From NCBI RefSeq assembly GCF_037975245.1, contig NC_092561.1:19279508-19343507 (forward strand): 64,000 nucleotides of DNA, given 5' to 3'. The notes under the pieces are model-generated. The model ran no database searches. It saw only the letters and a list, made by a program, of their open reading frames with translations, and was not told where the DNA came from. Both the position numbers and the translations under genes were made by a program. This stretch comes from Apostichopus japonicus (lineage: Eukaryota > Echinodermata > Holothuroidea > Aspidochirotida > Stichopodidae). Positions 29,401-42,701 of this stretch are shown piece by piece. The stretch's first letter is position 1. Every line of letters starts with the position of its first letter.

Positions 29401-30220
29401 AGAAGTGGATATCAGTGGGGCCATTCAATATGCTAGATATATTGGAATTATCGGCTAACTATACCCTGGTAGAAAAGTGTTCTTATATCATCAAAAGTGA
29501 ATACTGCCATCTTTTTGATGAAGTTTGTTTTCTAACCAACAACTTCAGACCTAATGCTGTAACAGAACTACAAAGGGGTTGCAAAAGAGAAAAGGGCGAG
29601 AATGGGGTATGTTGGTAATGGGGGGGGGGGGGGGGGGGGATAGCGGTAGCATTATAAAGGTAAGATAGCCTAAAATGTTCACACCCTAATCAAATTTCCA
29701 ACTTCAGTTTCCAGGAAGTTCCGTTCCACAGAGTAGGCCTATTCAATTATACATGTGTCAGTCAGGAAGCTGATTTATAATAAAAATTTGGAACGATTCA
29801 AAAGTACAGCCATCTACCTAAATCTTCTCTGTTGCGTTCATATAAATTCGTCAGAACAGATTATATCTGAATACGAATGTTATTTTAGCTCGTCGCAAAA
29901 TTTATATATTTCAAAAGATTGTCATAACCGTGTATGAAATGATCATTATGAAATATATATTTGAATATGTGGAAATTTTCACATTTTGTGTCTTGTATGT
30001 GAATATAAGGATAGGATAAGGTGATTGAATGTTATCTAGTAATGTCGACGTCTAAGGTTAATTTTTTCTGTCAAAGTTATGACTTCTTATGACAAATTTT
30101 CAAAAAATGGTGTGTCGAAAATTTGATGTTTTTCAACCTTCGATGCCGAATCTTTCACTTTATATATCAAAATTTCTACTTCTATCGAAATCTCAAGGCG
30201 AAAAGGAAAATCGAAAATTT

Positions 30221-30515
30221 GAAGGATTACACAGTATGTAAAACGGTAGATTGATCGTTTGAATGTATGGCACTCCGTTTGCTATTTCAAGGTATCCGGC
30301 TGAACCAGAATTCACCATATTACCTGAAGTTCAGAAACAAGTGTGTATGCGGAGAGGGTGCTAGAGAAATAAACTGGTGCCCCTAGTGATAAGTGGGAGG
30401 GGTCATGGACGGATCGGTATACCGCTTTTACCGGCTCAGAACTGATGCGCCGTTAGTTCCATAGTCAGATGGTTTTTCAGTGCAATCTACCGTTTTCCCA
30501 TCTGTAATGACTTTC
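30221..30515. mobile_element. Candidate inverted-repeat element
   Basis: GGATTACACAGTATGTAAAA-CGGTAGATTG at the left pairs with CAATCTACCG-TTTTCCCATCTGTAATGA at the right. No ORF. Confidence 0.5.
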
Positions 30516-30614
30516 TAAATTGAAAAGAAAATCCAAATTTGAGTTAAACTGTTGAATTGGAAGCCACCCGACGTGGAAGTTGTAATCCATAAGCCCTTGC
30601 TAGTTTTCTCCTAC

Positions 30615-30975
30615 ATTAAATATCAGACATTTATCAAATTAGAGTAGTTAGGATATAGCAGAAGTTTGATGCCTTTTGCATAGTGGTGCTTCAGCCCAGC
30701 CTCCTTGCATAAAACATACGAGCCAATACAACATTTGTGACATTAATTCAATTATATATCAGACATTTATCAAATTAGAATAAGTTAGGACATGGCAGAA
30801 GTTTATTGCATTTTGCAGGGTGGTGCTGAAGCCCAGCCTCCTTGCGTAGTAAACCATATGAGCCAATACCACATTTGTGATATATTAATTCAATTAAATA
30901 TCAGACATTTAATCAAATTAGAGTAAGTTGGGATTAGCATAGGTTTGATGCCCTTTGCAGGGTGGTGGTGAAGCC
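30615..30975 (+). repeat. Three tandem copies of a 140-bp unit
   Basis: Units from about 30618, 30756 and 30897 share ATATCAGACATTTATCAAAT, GATGCCTTTTGCA, GGTGGTG and CCAGCCTCCTTGCAT. The last unit merges into a U2-headed repeat. Confidence 0.85.
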
Positions 30976-31088
30976 CAATCTCCTTGCATAGAGATTGTGA
31001 TCATATCGGTCAGGTTTGTATTATAGTTGACCTACAAGGAGAATATAATGGTACATATGATCTTAGGTAGAAGCCCGAGAAGTGTTGC
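30975..31088 (-). repeat. U2-headed repeat (diverged copy)
   Basis: On the minus strand from 31088: CACTTCTCGGGCTTCTACCT-AAGATCATATGTACC, then TATGATCACAATCTCTATGC and AAGGAGATTGGG. It aligns along its length with the copy at 31130-31298. Confidence 0.6.
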
Positions 31089-31129
31089 TGTATAGAATCT
31101 CAGCCGAAATGCCATGATAGGTACTTTTT

Positions 31130-31298
31130 AAGAGAAGTCACCCAGGAAAGAACCTGGGCACGAAAACCAAACTACTGAACGACTGATCCGCTCTCTACCC
31201 AGTCCCCTTGCATCGAGACTGTGGCTGTGTGATCATCGTCGGGTGTGTATCACCATCATATACTACACATGATTTTAGCCAAAAGGCCGAGAAGCGAT
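31130..31298 (-). ncRNA. U2 snRNA-like sequence (retro-derived repeat or pseudogene)
   Basis: Reading the minus strand from 31298, ATCGCTTCTCGGCCTTTTGG followed by CTAAAATCATGTGTAGTAT closely matches the conserved 5' end of U2 snRNA, including the GTAGTA branch-point-pairing region. After about 45 bases the similarity ends. The rest has a hairpin CAGTCTCGATGCAAGGGGAC and a tail CCCAGGTTCTTTCCTGGG. No Sm site or U2 3' domains, so it is not a functional U2 gene. Confidence 0.65.
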
Positions 31299-33373
31299 GA
31301 TAGGTAGTTGTTCAGCCAAGAAAGAAGCATTCAGCTATTGTAAGTGAAAGTTCAGTTAGCACAGTTGTCGGAAATGTTGCTATTGGCGTTAAGGCTTATA
31401 TAGAAGCTTATAGAAGAAAACGTGCCGTGTAGAAAGTTGTTTGAGCTTTTGTTAAAGGGTGTGAAGACTCGCGCAAAAAGAAACTTCTAATGCCGGTAAT
31501 CTGACCTAGTTTCGAATGAGGTGTAACAGAAGTGTTAGACACCACCATCAATCCCAGAAAATACACACACAGCTTGCTACCGTCGGTAATTAGACACTAG
31601 TGTACAGTCAGTACATACAGCTGCGGTCAATACCCACAGCACAGTGCATAAACGATGATGGACATCTCAGGTCCAGCTAAAGATAACAAGGTATCACGTT
31701 TCATTGCTGTCTGCATTTTGTAGCGACACGAACAAAACGTCACTTGCAAGCAACAGAAAGTTAAATGTTTCAGATGGCCGCACGCGGTTTGGGGCGAGTC
31801 TTCAGTTAGCACATGCGTTGTTGGAAATGTTTTGCGAGTGAGCCGAGAGGGCGAAGGAGCCGAGATGGCGAGGGAGACGAGAGGGCTGTTACTTCGCCTA
31901 ATATATGGTTAAAGCTAAACAGAAAAGAAGGCCTACCCTATATCGGAGTAGGTTTATAAGAAAAAAGACACGTAGCAATATGTTATTCAGTACCGTATAG
32001 CTATAGCAGCGAGATATTTCAAGGGTTATCGAAGGGTGGCATTTTTCTGCGTTATAGAAGAGTACAAAGGATCAGGGATAAGTCCACCCACCCCTCACCC
32101 TCCCCACCCTCATGGTGGGGAGGGGAGGGGAGCGGCGCGTTAATGACCAGTATTCTCTCCTACTAATTTAACTTACATACTTATACGGAGACGTTTTCTA
32201 AAGAAATGAACCGGTTTCTTTGGGCAAAAAATCACGGCAAGTAACGATGTTTTCTATAAATTGTAACTTGACTTGGCGCGTGTTTCCATGGTGATGTCTA
32301 TGTCATAATGTATACATTTAACTCTTCGAAACAAACATGCATGTGTTATACAGTTTCGTGCAATAATATTGCATGGCTCAGCCTCAGTTTTCACATCAAA
32401 CAACATAATAACTATATATATACAATCAGAGGGGTTGGGAGAGGAGAGGGGAGTGGAGGGGAACGATACTACGCTATGATACATATAGCAGACAATACAT
32501 AGGAAATAGTGTTACTGTCATGAATAATCGGGGTAACAGGGGCGGATCTAGGATTTTAAAAAAAATATTGTGTTTCACACGAGGTCGTTGAAGCCGACTC
32601 TGATGTAAAATTTAAGACGTGAAATGATGTATTCTGAGTCATATATAACTTAACTATGTATTATTTATTCTATAATAGTTTTAAACTTCAAGGTTGCTAT
32701 GAAAATGAAAATTTGTGGGCAAAACAATTTGTAAGGAGGGCAAACTCATTTATTGTGTTGCAATTGCCAGTCATACTTCAGGGGCGGATATGTGTGTTTG
32801 TGTGGTTTGTTTTGTTTGTGGGTTGATACGGGTGTGGGTATACACCCCTCCCCAAGGATCCGTTCCTATGTACAAAGGTGTCCGAATGCCCGCCCCCTGA
32901 TATACAAAAACAAAAACAAAACAAAAATACTGCAACAAACAAACAAGAAAAAGGAAATTCACACAGAAAGTTAGTTTGCAAGAGCATATTTTATATAATT
33001 ACATAGTCGACTCAGTTTCAAAGAAACGATTACCAGTTGTCCTGTTTGAAAGTCAAGTTTGCGCAGTAAAAGTGTTGAATTAACTTTTATCAGTGCAGAA
33101 GGTTTTAAAAACACACTATAAGAAGTAGTTCATCGTGAAATTTCTGATGTAGAATATTGGGTCGAGGAGGCACTCTGTATAGCAAGAAGTTATCATAGGC
33201 ATCTGGTCAACCAACCTGCAAGCTCTTCCGCACATATGCACACTATATAGTATCTAAACCACATGCACTGATTTAACACTTGGCGACAATACGATCCGCC
33301 GGTAACACCTGTCAGCCATTGTCTGTTCTTCTTTATCACCAAGTGGGATAGGATTAACTTTTTAATCTGTCAC

Positions 33374-33381
33374 TATAAAAG
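33374..33381 (+). promoter_or_regulatory. TATA box (TATAAAAG), candidate promoter of the tyrosinase-mosaic gene
   Basis: A perfect TATAAAAG followed by GC-rich GGCGG is placed so that transcription would start near 33405. An exon-like segment then leads to a GTGAGT donor at 33582. The next plus-strand coding unit is the mosaic gene, whose ATG exon begins with an acceptor, so it needs an upstream exon. Confidence 0.5.
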
Positions 33382-33404
33382 GCGGTTCTTTTGAAGAATG
33401 TTCT

Positions 33405-33581
33405 GGACTTAAATGTGACCAGAGAAACTTTGGAGTTTAATATCACTTTTGGAAGAAGTTTCGAATTATCAAAGTTTTCGTCAAAAATGGAGCAGTGAAC
33501 CGGCATAGATTACCGATTAGTTATTGACGAGATATCTCGAGAGGAAAGCATTTATTCTGGGGAAAGAGGAACAGATGAAAA
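33405..33581 (+). other. Candidate 5' untranslated exon of the tyrosinase-mosaic gene
   Basis: It lies between the TATA box and the donor GAAAA|GTGAGT. It contains only a tiny ORF (ATGGAGCAGTGA, 33487-33498) and no long frame. The assignment to the gene starting at 43034 implies a 9.4-kb first intron and is inferred. Confidence 0.4.
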
Positions 33582-34552
33582 GTGAGTTGGTTGGGCGCCG
33601 ACCTTTTGTAAGGATTGCTACTGGCAAGGTGTAGCTTAAGTTTTAAGTTTTATTCATATAATTGTTTTCTAAAATATGATAATTGATAGACTAACTAGGC
33701 TACAATGGTCCTACTTAGCCTGTTGGTGTTACTGTTAGATCTAACTAGAAATAGGCCCTTGATTGAAATACTGTACGCCTAACGTTAGTCCAAGGACTCA
33801 AGGAGTAACTTGAGGGCTATTGTGAAACAATCTAAACTTGGGATCCTACGAAAGAGCTGCCACTTGAAATGACATTGAAGACAGGCTAGTCTAAATATAT
33901 ATACCATGATTGCCAACTCATTTGTAGAGATCATCTTAATTAGAACAGCAAATAAAGAAATTAAGGCAAAGCACAGGCCCAACTTCAAGTTGATCCAAGA
34001 CCTCTAGAGGCAAGCTAAGAAAAGTTAGATTTCCAAATGTAGCCTATGCTAAGTTTGTGTACCATAAACTTAAGCCAAAATACATGGGCGTGGAAGTTAC
34101 CTGCTTAAGACAGGGCTAGGCCCAAACACATTGTTAAATTGCCTTCATATTACAGTACTTTAGGCCTAGAATATTTAAGATTGCTGAAATGGTCAAATTG
34201 TTGGGTTGGGACGTGGTCATCCACATATTATTTACACAAGTGTGCAATTGTGGTCAGGGTTTGTGTGGTCAGTGACCTACAAGTACAACTAGTACTTATA
34301 TACTTTAGCTCAAATAGCAGCTCCATGGTCTGACATTTATCTCTGTGTAGAGACATACTGTATGTCCAATAGTTTAGCCCCATATTCCGAGAGTATGTTT
34401 AGCCCAAATTTGTCCTGTATTTTTTTATCGACAACTTAGTGGTCAATCTTGTAAATATTACAGAAAGATGGTAGAAGCCCGATTTGGTTTTAAGTTTTCC
34501 AATCCTGTTCATATCATCAGTGTATTAACCAAGTAGTTCCAGGGCTGTAAAT

Positions 34553-34702
34553 ACAGTAAATCCTCTTTAAGAATCCTTTCACTGACCAATCTATTGTTGG
34601 TGGGATTGTTGTTTATTATCTTGTGGTTTTCATTCAGCTTTCAGTTAATTCATGGACGCTTGTGGATTATATAAACTGTTCCTTGAAGAGGATTTACAGT
34701 GC
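34553..34702. mobile_element. Short inverted-repeat element
   Basis: ACAGTAAATCCTCTTTAAG at the left and CTTGAAGAGGATTTACAGT at the right are complementary ends about 140 bases apart. Confidence 0.6.
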
Positions 34703-36269
34703 ATCAATTGGAAATGTTTATTTCACTGCTCAAGAGTCTCCAAGCTTCATTGATTTTGTTTTAAGGATTTTGTAAATCTGGATAAATTGTACAACAAATA
34801 GAAAGCTGGGCCTGAGCATGCAGTGGCTTACAAAACAACCCAATTGATGGTGTGTCAATCCAGATACTATAACATACATGTGTAACAGGAGCACAAACTA
34901 TTGCACAGAAAGGTGTTCAGTAAAGTTGTATATATGTGCCATAAACTTTTGCAGATCTTTTTAAAATTGTTGAAAGACCTCCAAAGTACTGTAATTAATT
35001 TCACAGTAGTTCCGATTCTCCAGCAGCTATGCTCAAATTTGGAGAAGTGTGAATTTATAGTGGATTTATAAGCAGTTTGCTAACAGTTTATTTTAAGTGT
35101 GAATTTAATCAGAAAATAAGGTTTGACGCAATACAGTGCTTGTTGAAATTTGACCCTTAGCGATCTATGGTCTTTTCCATAAAACTCATGGTTCTACCTG
35201 AATAAGAGGGGGGGGGGGGGTTGGAGGGAATTAAGAATTTGGCCATCACCCCCCACCTTTGAAATCATGTCCACATAAAGTTGTGTAAATTATGTACATA
35301 AAATAAATTATGTTGAAGCTAGAAAACTTTGCTTTCCTGTTGGAATCTTTTTGTTGACTTAAATCCTTGAAACCTAATACATTTGGAATGGTTGCATCCA
35401 ATGGAATGGTTGGTTGCAGCTGTCAAGATCTTCTGCAGTAATTAGAATTTTATCAAAATGCTCCTTTTCCATAGAAATAGAATACTTTAGAGTTGATTCT
35501 TATAAAGAGGGACAAAAACAGCTCGGAATATGATCATTCACTGTGCAGTTATTTGCCTGATGCTTTCACGAAATACCGAACAAACTTGAAAAATGGATGG
35601 ATGGAATTTCATTAAAAATTGCTCTAAATTTTATTTAGTCACAACACTTGCAGAAAAGAGTTAAAAGTTGAAGAAGGAACAAAAAGAAAAAGAAGAAAAG
35701 ACAATAACAAAATAAAAATTAAGAAGTTGAGACTGTCATCTAATTATTAAAATACAAAGTTTTGTGGGAAAAATATCAAATTTTGAGCAAAAGGTTTTAA
35801 CAAAGGCTCTACAGGTAATGTTCCAATTTTGGATAAAAAGAGTGCATGGCTCTCTGTGTTTTATTTGAGTTTTTTAAAAAGTATAATGTATATATTGAAA
35901 ACAATATTAGTTATTTATTAAATTGTAGTTTGTGAGAATATCAAATAGTATAGAGTGGAATACAGGTAGCTAAGAATGAAGGGGATGGCTTAGAATTATA
36001 AATATTCCTTGCCATTCTTAGAAAATCATTCCATGGCGCTCAATCGACTTTATTTTTTCAAGTTGGTTACGGCTGTGAATCTGGAAAATTTTAGCAGTCT
36101 TTGAGAAAACTTCTTACTCTGTTCAGATTATACATGGTTACATTTAAAAATAATACCACAGCATATCTATATGTAAGTCCTATGAGTGGTAAAATGGATG
36201 CCGGAAAAAGTTTTGACCCTTGTACTGAGAGGAAAATATGGAGCAAAATATCATCAAGATGAGAGAAGA

Positions 36270-36385
36270 TACTTTAGTAATTGTTAAGTGAGCTAGAACC
36301 TTTGTACAGTGTACATGGTAGGTTACTGTAGTAATTGCTAAGTTAGTTAGAACCTTTGTACAATGTGCATGGTAGGTTACTGCCC
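36270..36385 (+). repeat. Direct duplication of about 55 bp
   Basis: TAGTAATTGTTAAGTGAGCT and GAACCTTTGTACAGTGTACA-TGGTAGGTTACTG occur twice in succession. Confidence 0.85.
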
Positions 36386-36794
36386 CATACAAATGTCACC
36401 CAAACTTTTCAAAATTTGATTGTTTTCTTAGGATCCCAGTTTAGTTTCAGGATCAAGATCCCCAAATATGGAGCCTGGATATATAACAGGCTAGATTCCG
36501 TGTCACTTACAGTGTACAGTTTGAGTAAAAGAAATATTAAGCCTAACCTTCCAGAGCTATGCGTTTACCCATCTGTATAACGGACACTTTTGTGAAAACA
36601 TTCCCTCCCCCTAAACAAGAAGGCCTTAGTTCCTGTTTGAGGACACAATGGAAGTCGTCTGTCTCGCACTTGCTAACTTCCTGTGGCAGGATCTCAGCCA
36701 GTTGTTTTGACCTTGTTGAGAGTATGGTGGCGGTCGCATTAAAAGTATTGACTTATCACGTAACAGTTAGAATGATTCATAGCGGAGCTATAGA

Positions 36795-37165
36795 TCAATT
36801 TGACACTAGGAAACCAAATTGTCAAACGATTGATTGTCAGCTCATCAAGTGTCAAGAAGTGGATCCCTTCGATTAATGAAAGGCTCCCTCGGTGCGCAAG
36901 GGTACAGTATCATCTCGTATCCCGCAACCTATATTGTTATCTGCTATGTACAAACGAACCTGTAGGCATGTTCCTGTTAATCTGAGACTATGAAACCAAA
37001 TTGTCAATTGATTGATTGTCAACTCATTAAGTGTCAAGCAGTGGATCCCTTTGATTAATGGAAGGCTCCCTTGGTGCGCAAGGGTACGGTATCATCTTGT
37101 ATCTCCCAACCAATGTTGCTATCTGCTATGTACATACGTACAGTACAGGCATGTTCCCGTTAAGC
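36795..37165 (+). repeat. Direct duplication of about 185 bp
   Basis: Two units (about 36801-36981 and 36986-37164) share GAAACCAAATTGTCAA, GTGGATCCCTT, GATTAATG and CGGTGCGCAAGGGTAC. Open frames here are not conserved between the units. Confidence 0.88.
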
Positions 37166-37505
37166 TACACTGTTCACCCCATCGCCCCATGTATGCCCAT
37201 TTATGATGCATGGGGACAATATTACAAGACGATACAATCATTAAATGGTTTCAATATGACAGTGTTCGTACGACTTGCTATATGATGCTTCAAGATATTG
37301 AAATACCAAGATTTCAAACTGTTTGTGGTGAGGTAAATCATGCCTTTGACTTTTGATGGTTTTGATTGACCAATCAGAATCTTGCTGGGCTATATACTGT
37401 AAAGCCCTATATTGTGCACTATGCATTGAGGGTGTCTGTGTAATCTGCCTTATACTTTATGTGTAGTCATAGCGCTCCTCCCTTCCTACAATTGGACCTG
37501 TAATT

Positions 37506-37751
37506 CACAGCGCATTTGGAGTGTTGGAGTGTTTCAATCATAAGGTCCCCGGTTCGAGTCACTCCCAGATTAATGTATGTCGCCCAGTTTACAGCGTTGT
37601 TGACAATAAACAATTCATAATCATGGGCGTTAAATATGAATGTAAGAGACTGACTTCGGTCAGCTTGCGGCTTTGATGAGCCAATGAGGCTTCTTCGCGA
37701 GTTCCTGCTTGCAGGAGGATCTAAAATACATACATACATACAGTACATACA
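37506..37751 (+). mobile_element. SINE family S1 (copy 2)
   Basis: Box-B region GGTCCCCGGTTCGAGTCACT, the shared body and a (CATA)n tail; box A is damaged. Confidence 0.85.
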
Positions 37752-39055
37752 TTTGAGCGACACAAACTACTGTAGGTCAATTTCTTCCATGGTGACCGGC
37801 CGTTGCCATTACTGTAGGTGATGCCTTGTTGTGTCGAATTGACAAAGTGTACTAGTCCTAGATGTAAGCCTGTATACCAGGACTGTCGGTTGCAAGAGAG
37901 GTAAAACAGCAATCATCTTCCCACGATGCATTTATTTCATAAATTAGATCTATTTTAATCGTGTACTGTAGTGTTGTATCGAGTTGTATCATACAGTCAT
38001 ATTCTACATACAGTAGTGTGTCAATCAACACTTAAGAAATAACAACGTCAATTTCTGCTCAGTATCAACCAAGATAGAAGCTTGATTTGGATGAATATAC
38101 ATGTGTGTTCTGTGAGCTTACTCTAAGCTTGGCCTCGATACAATACACAGAAATGTGTACAGACTTCGAGTACGGCTGTGTTTAAAAAAAAATCTCTCAA
38201 ATAACAAATATCTGAACAACACATATTATGAAGAAAATTAGAAAAACTAGTTAGGGAATTCTGGAATGTTTTAACTCTCCAAAAGATTGCTACCTTGCAA
38301 CTTCACCAGGTAATTTCCATCTATCGCTGTTTTACTTTCAGAAATTTGAACTTTCCTCGCTACATCGTAGCTTGCTAATGATAGCGTCCCTGCAGTCCCC
38401 AAAACAAAGTGCCGCGATGATGTCACAGTCGCTCATTGTTCTCCACTGTTCAAAATACAGTATATTAGATTTAAAAATTGGCGCGAGGTTCAAAATATCA
38501 CTTCTCCTAATATCATTTATGGATGTAAAATCCACAAACTGCTGTAGGACTGTGTAGATGAAAAAATTATGGTTTTTTTTGTCATATACCCAATAGGCTG
38601 CCACTAAAAAGTTCCTTTAAGTTAATTGTTCTTTTGCTATAGCGCTCAGGTATTTTCCTGTACGATCGAGTTAATTATTTTTTTTCTTTTTTCAAAGCCA
38701 TTAACAGTGACTGGTTTTTCTTAGCGGTTAGAACAATTATTCCCACAATAGGAAGGATTCGCCACAAAATAGGAAATTGTTCGAGGGTTGAATGATCTAC
38801 AGATGTTTTGCCATCAACGACCGCTGTAGTAGGTGTGGGAAAATGACTGATCATCCAATTGTATTTTTTTTTTTTTAATTATTTTATGTTTTCATTAGTT
38901 GTAGAATATTGTTTTGGAAATTTCAAGGAAGAAGGGATATAAAGGATATACAGTATGGTCTTATTAAGGATACCAGTTCACTTATGTATTTATGACTAAC
39001 GTTATTCAAAATATTAAGCTTTTTGCAGGCGTAAGATAAGTTTTGCACCGAAACC

Positions 39056-39235
39056 ATGGTAACATTACTGTATGTCGTCCAGTTACAGAGTTGTTGACAA
39101 TTGACAATTCATAATCATGGACGTTAAATATGAATGTAAGAGACTGACTTCGGTCAACTTGCGGCTCTGATAAGCCAATGAGGCTCCTTCGCGAGTTTCT
39201 GCTTGCAGGAGGCTCTAAAATACATACATACATGT
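39056..39235 (+). mobile_element. SINE family S1 (copy 3, 5' truncated)
   Basis: Starts inside the body (GTATGTCGTCCAGTTACAGA) and ends CTCTAAAATACATACATACA. The tRNA-like head is missing. Confidence 0.8.
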
Positions 39236-40403
39236 ACACTGCAGGGGCATAATTTATCCGGTATCACATAGCAAAAATGCTATGCAAAATTGGCAAATTG
39301 CATGTATATTGATAATTGCTAAAGTGTAGCAGGTTTTTTTGTGCACTGGAACCATAGTCCATGTAAGGCTGATGTAAAATTAGATGTAAATTAACAAAAT
39401 TGTTAAATTCCCTAAAATATACAAGTGTGATGGTATATACTGTACGAGGAACCAGAATAAGCATATAAGCTTTTCTAGTCTGGTTCATTCCCCCCCCCCC
39501 TCCACCAAAAAAAAAATGATTTTGAAAGAATTAGTTAAACCTCAGATAAACCTAAATTCATGCCAATTTTGACTACAGTTTACATGTGAGTCAACTTTGA
39601 GAGATGTCTAAACTCATATGGTATGCATATTTTGGACACTAAATGATTCCCTGTTAAATATACATGTATAGTACATGTATACATACTCACACACACATAC
39701 CAAGATACACATTAACACAAAATTTATAAGCCATGTCAGGAGAAGACTACACTATATTCCAAACAAGGTTACTGGAACTTACTGTACAGCAGGTGTTAGA
39801 TAGCTAGGTTATGTAGCTAGTAACCATGGTAACAGCAGGGAGCTGCTAAGGGTAGCAGCTCCCTGGTAACAGTAGTCATACAGTTTGTATGCAGGATCAT
39901 GAAAAGAGACAAATTCTAACAGCAAAATCAAGATTACAGAGAGAAAAAAAATAATGATAAATGCACTTGTAAGGCTCAGTGATATTTCCATTTCCACATT
40001 TCCTGGTTTTAAAATAATCCTCAAGAAATCCCCCACACTTTCCCCTCACCCGCCCCACCCTCTGCACCCCTTTGCGACTTCACTGTTCATCACCAAGAAC
40101 GACAATGGATGCATTCTGTGTAAACTACAGTATAAGTACTGTACTGTACAGTATGTCATCAAGAGTGGAAAGTTCTGTGAATGAATTTAATCATTGCTGT
40201 GAGAATTATTGGTGGAATGTTGGGACATAGTCGTATGCCTCCCCATTCCCACCCCCCTCCCCCACTCCCTGCCCCCTTCTGGTCTTTGGAATCTACACTG
40301 CAATTTCATCAATAATGTTCAGGATCTACAGAATGCAAATCAACTACCCAACCGAGCAAACCTGGACAATGTTTTGTTTTTTTGCAGTTCAAACTGACAG
40401 TTA

Positions 40404-40650
40404 AGGAGTGTTAGCTCAGTGGTTAACACCGGTACCTTTCAATCATAAGGTCCCGAGTTTGAGTCAATCCAAGATTAATATATGTTGTCTAGTTACAGAG
40501 TTGTTGACAACTGACAATTCATAATCATGGACGTTAAATATGAATCTAAGAGACTGACTTCGGTCAGCTTGCGGCTTTGATAAGCCAATGATGGCTTCTT
40601 CGCGAGTTTCTGCTTGCAGGAGGATCTAAAATACATACATCCATACTGTA
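40404..40650 (+). mobile_element. SINE family S1 (copy 4, full length)
   Basis: Head GTTAGCTCAGTGGTTAACAC, box B GAGTTTGAGTC, body with CTTCGGTCAGCTTGCGGC, and a CATACATACATCC tail. Confidence 0.88.
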
Positions 40651-41079
40651 CATACAATTAATGTGTGCCATCTTGACTCCCAGTTTTATAACTACCTGTA
40701 CATTACAGTTCAACTGCATCATGCATTTGCTTTAATTCACTGATTAAATTCCCTGGTTTACTATTTCTACCATTAGACTATATTTGGAATCCCTCCCCCT
40801 GTTTAGTAATAATATATGTTTATTTAAATATAAATTTTTATAATTCCAATCCCTGCAAGGGGAGTCATTTTTAACCATGGGTGGTTGTTGGGTATTGTTC
40901 AGTTATACCCTCCTGTGGTAGCACTTAACACTCACCCATGCTGTGACTGATGGAGCTGCCTGTGGTGAACTGGTGACCTTTTAATAGGAGGTCATTCTAA
41001 TTTTATAGGATAAATGGCACTCTCTCTGCCCCTACTTGTCAAGTGCTAATAATTTCTGTCAGACATGTATATACAGATA

Positions 41080-42225
41080 GATCTTGGAGGGTAAGAGGGG
41101 TGTGAGGACGTTATTTCAATGTGCAAAGATATATCACCCTTACTGTCTCAATATATAGATTGCTCTGGGAGGGCAAGAGTGTTGTGAGGACGTAATTTCA
41201 GTGTGTCAAGATATATATCACCCTTACTGTCCCAATATACAGATAGCTCTTGGAGGGCAAGAGTGTTGTGAGGACGTACTTTCAGTGTTCCAAGATATAT
41301 CACCCTTACTGTCCCAATATACAGATAGCTCTTGGAGGGCAAGAGTGTTGTGAGGACATAATTTCAGTGTGTCAAGATTTATCACCCTTACTGTCCCAAT
41401 ATACAAACTTGCTCTGGGAGGGTAAGAGGGGTGTCAGGATGTAATTTCAGTGTGCCAAGATATATCACACTTACTGTCCCAATGTACAGATAGCTCTCGG
41501 AGGGCAAGAGTGTTGTGAGGACGTAATTTCAGTGTGTCAATATAGACATCACCCTTACTGTCCCAATATATAGATAGCTCTGGGAGGGTAAGATTGTTGT
41601 GAGGACGTAATTTCAGTGTGCCAAGATGTATCACCCTTACTGTCCCAATATGCAGATAGCTCTTGGAGGAAAAGTGTGTTGTGAGGACGTAATTTCAGTG
41701 TGCCAAGATGTATCACCCTTACTGTCCCAATATGCAGATAGCTCTTGGAGGAAAAGTGTGTTGTGAGGACGTTATTTCAGTGTGCCAAGATATATAACCC
41801 TTACTGTCTCAATATATAGATTGCTCTTGGAGGGCAAGAGTGTTGTGAGGACATAATTTCAGTGTGTCAAGATTTATCACCCTTACTGTCCCAATATACA
41901 AACTTGCTCTGGGAGGGTAAGAGGGGTGTCAGGATGTAATTTCAGTGTGCCAAGATATATCACACTTACTGTCCCAATGTACAGATAGCTCTCGGAGGGC
42001 AAGAGTGTTGTGAGGACGTAATTTCAGTGTGTCAATATAGACATCACCCTTACTGTCCCAATATATAGATAGCTCTGGGAGGGTAAGATTGTTGTGAGGA
42101 CGTAATTTCAGTGTGCCAAGATGTATCACCCTTACTGTCCCAATATGCAGATAGCTCTTGGAGGAAAAGTGTGTTGTGAGGACGTAATTTCAGTGTGCCA
42201 AGATGTATCACCCTTACTGTCCCAA
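41080..42225 (+). repeat. 82-bp tandem array, 14 units, with an internal 495-bp segmental duplication
   Basis: Unit landmarks are AGATAGCTCTTGGAGGGCAA, GTGTTGTGAGGACGTAATTT and ATCACCCTTACTGTCCCAAT. CTTACTGTC recurs about every 82 bases from 41140 to 42214. The stretch 41380-41700 is repeated almost unchanged at 41875-42195, showing a recent six-unit duplication. Confidence 0.92.
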
Positions 42226-42701
42226 ATTTTGCTGACCTCCAGAATGTAGAATATGTAGGCCTAAATATAAAGAAATGTTTGAACTAGTTTAAATTCCTGT
42301 CAATCATGTGAGCTGTACATTTCATTTCGGGAAACAACTGGTGTGTATTACTAAGGACAAATTCCAGCATGCAAGAGATCTGACTATCAAACCTAAATTA
42401 TAACTGTATCAGAAATTAAAACTGTTGCAGGTGATTCTGGGAGTAATTTATCCAGGTGTCGCAGTTCGCAAAATGCTACGCAGAAATGGGCCAATCGCTA
42501 CACAGATGCAGATATGTATATCATTTTGCATACAAGGAAGTAGGCCGATTTTCAGTATTTTATGAGCTACAAATAAAATTCATAAATATGCAAAAACTGC
42601 TAGGCCTTCACAAAAATGCTATTGCTTGGGTATATTTTGTTGATGCGGCGATACTTAAAAGATGCACAATTCACGTGTAGAACTCGCTCAATCAACTTTT
42701 T

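Larger units (their letters stand above)
28522..33373. other. Region between PSMD14 and the tyrosinase-mosaic gene
   Basis: Apart from the candidate first exon of PSMD14, no coding exon is recognisable. It contains a poly(G) run (29620-29639), an inverted-repeat element (30221-30515), a 140-bp triplication (30615-30975), two U2-headed repeats (30975-31298) and purine-rich low-complexity DNA near 31840-31890. Confidence 0.4.

Noticed and set aside
31250-31298. A functional U2 snRNA gene
   Set aside because: Only the first about 45 bases match; Sm site and 3' stem-loops are absent.
36559-36876. 105-codon plus-strand frame
   Set aside because: Half of it lies in a tandem duplication and the frame is not kept in the second copy.
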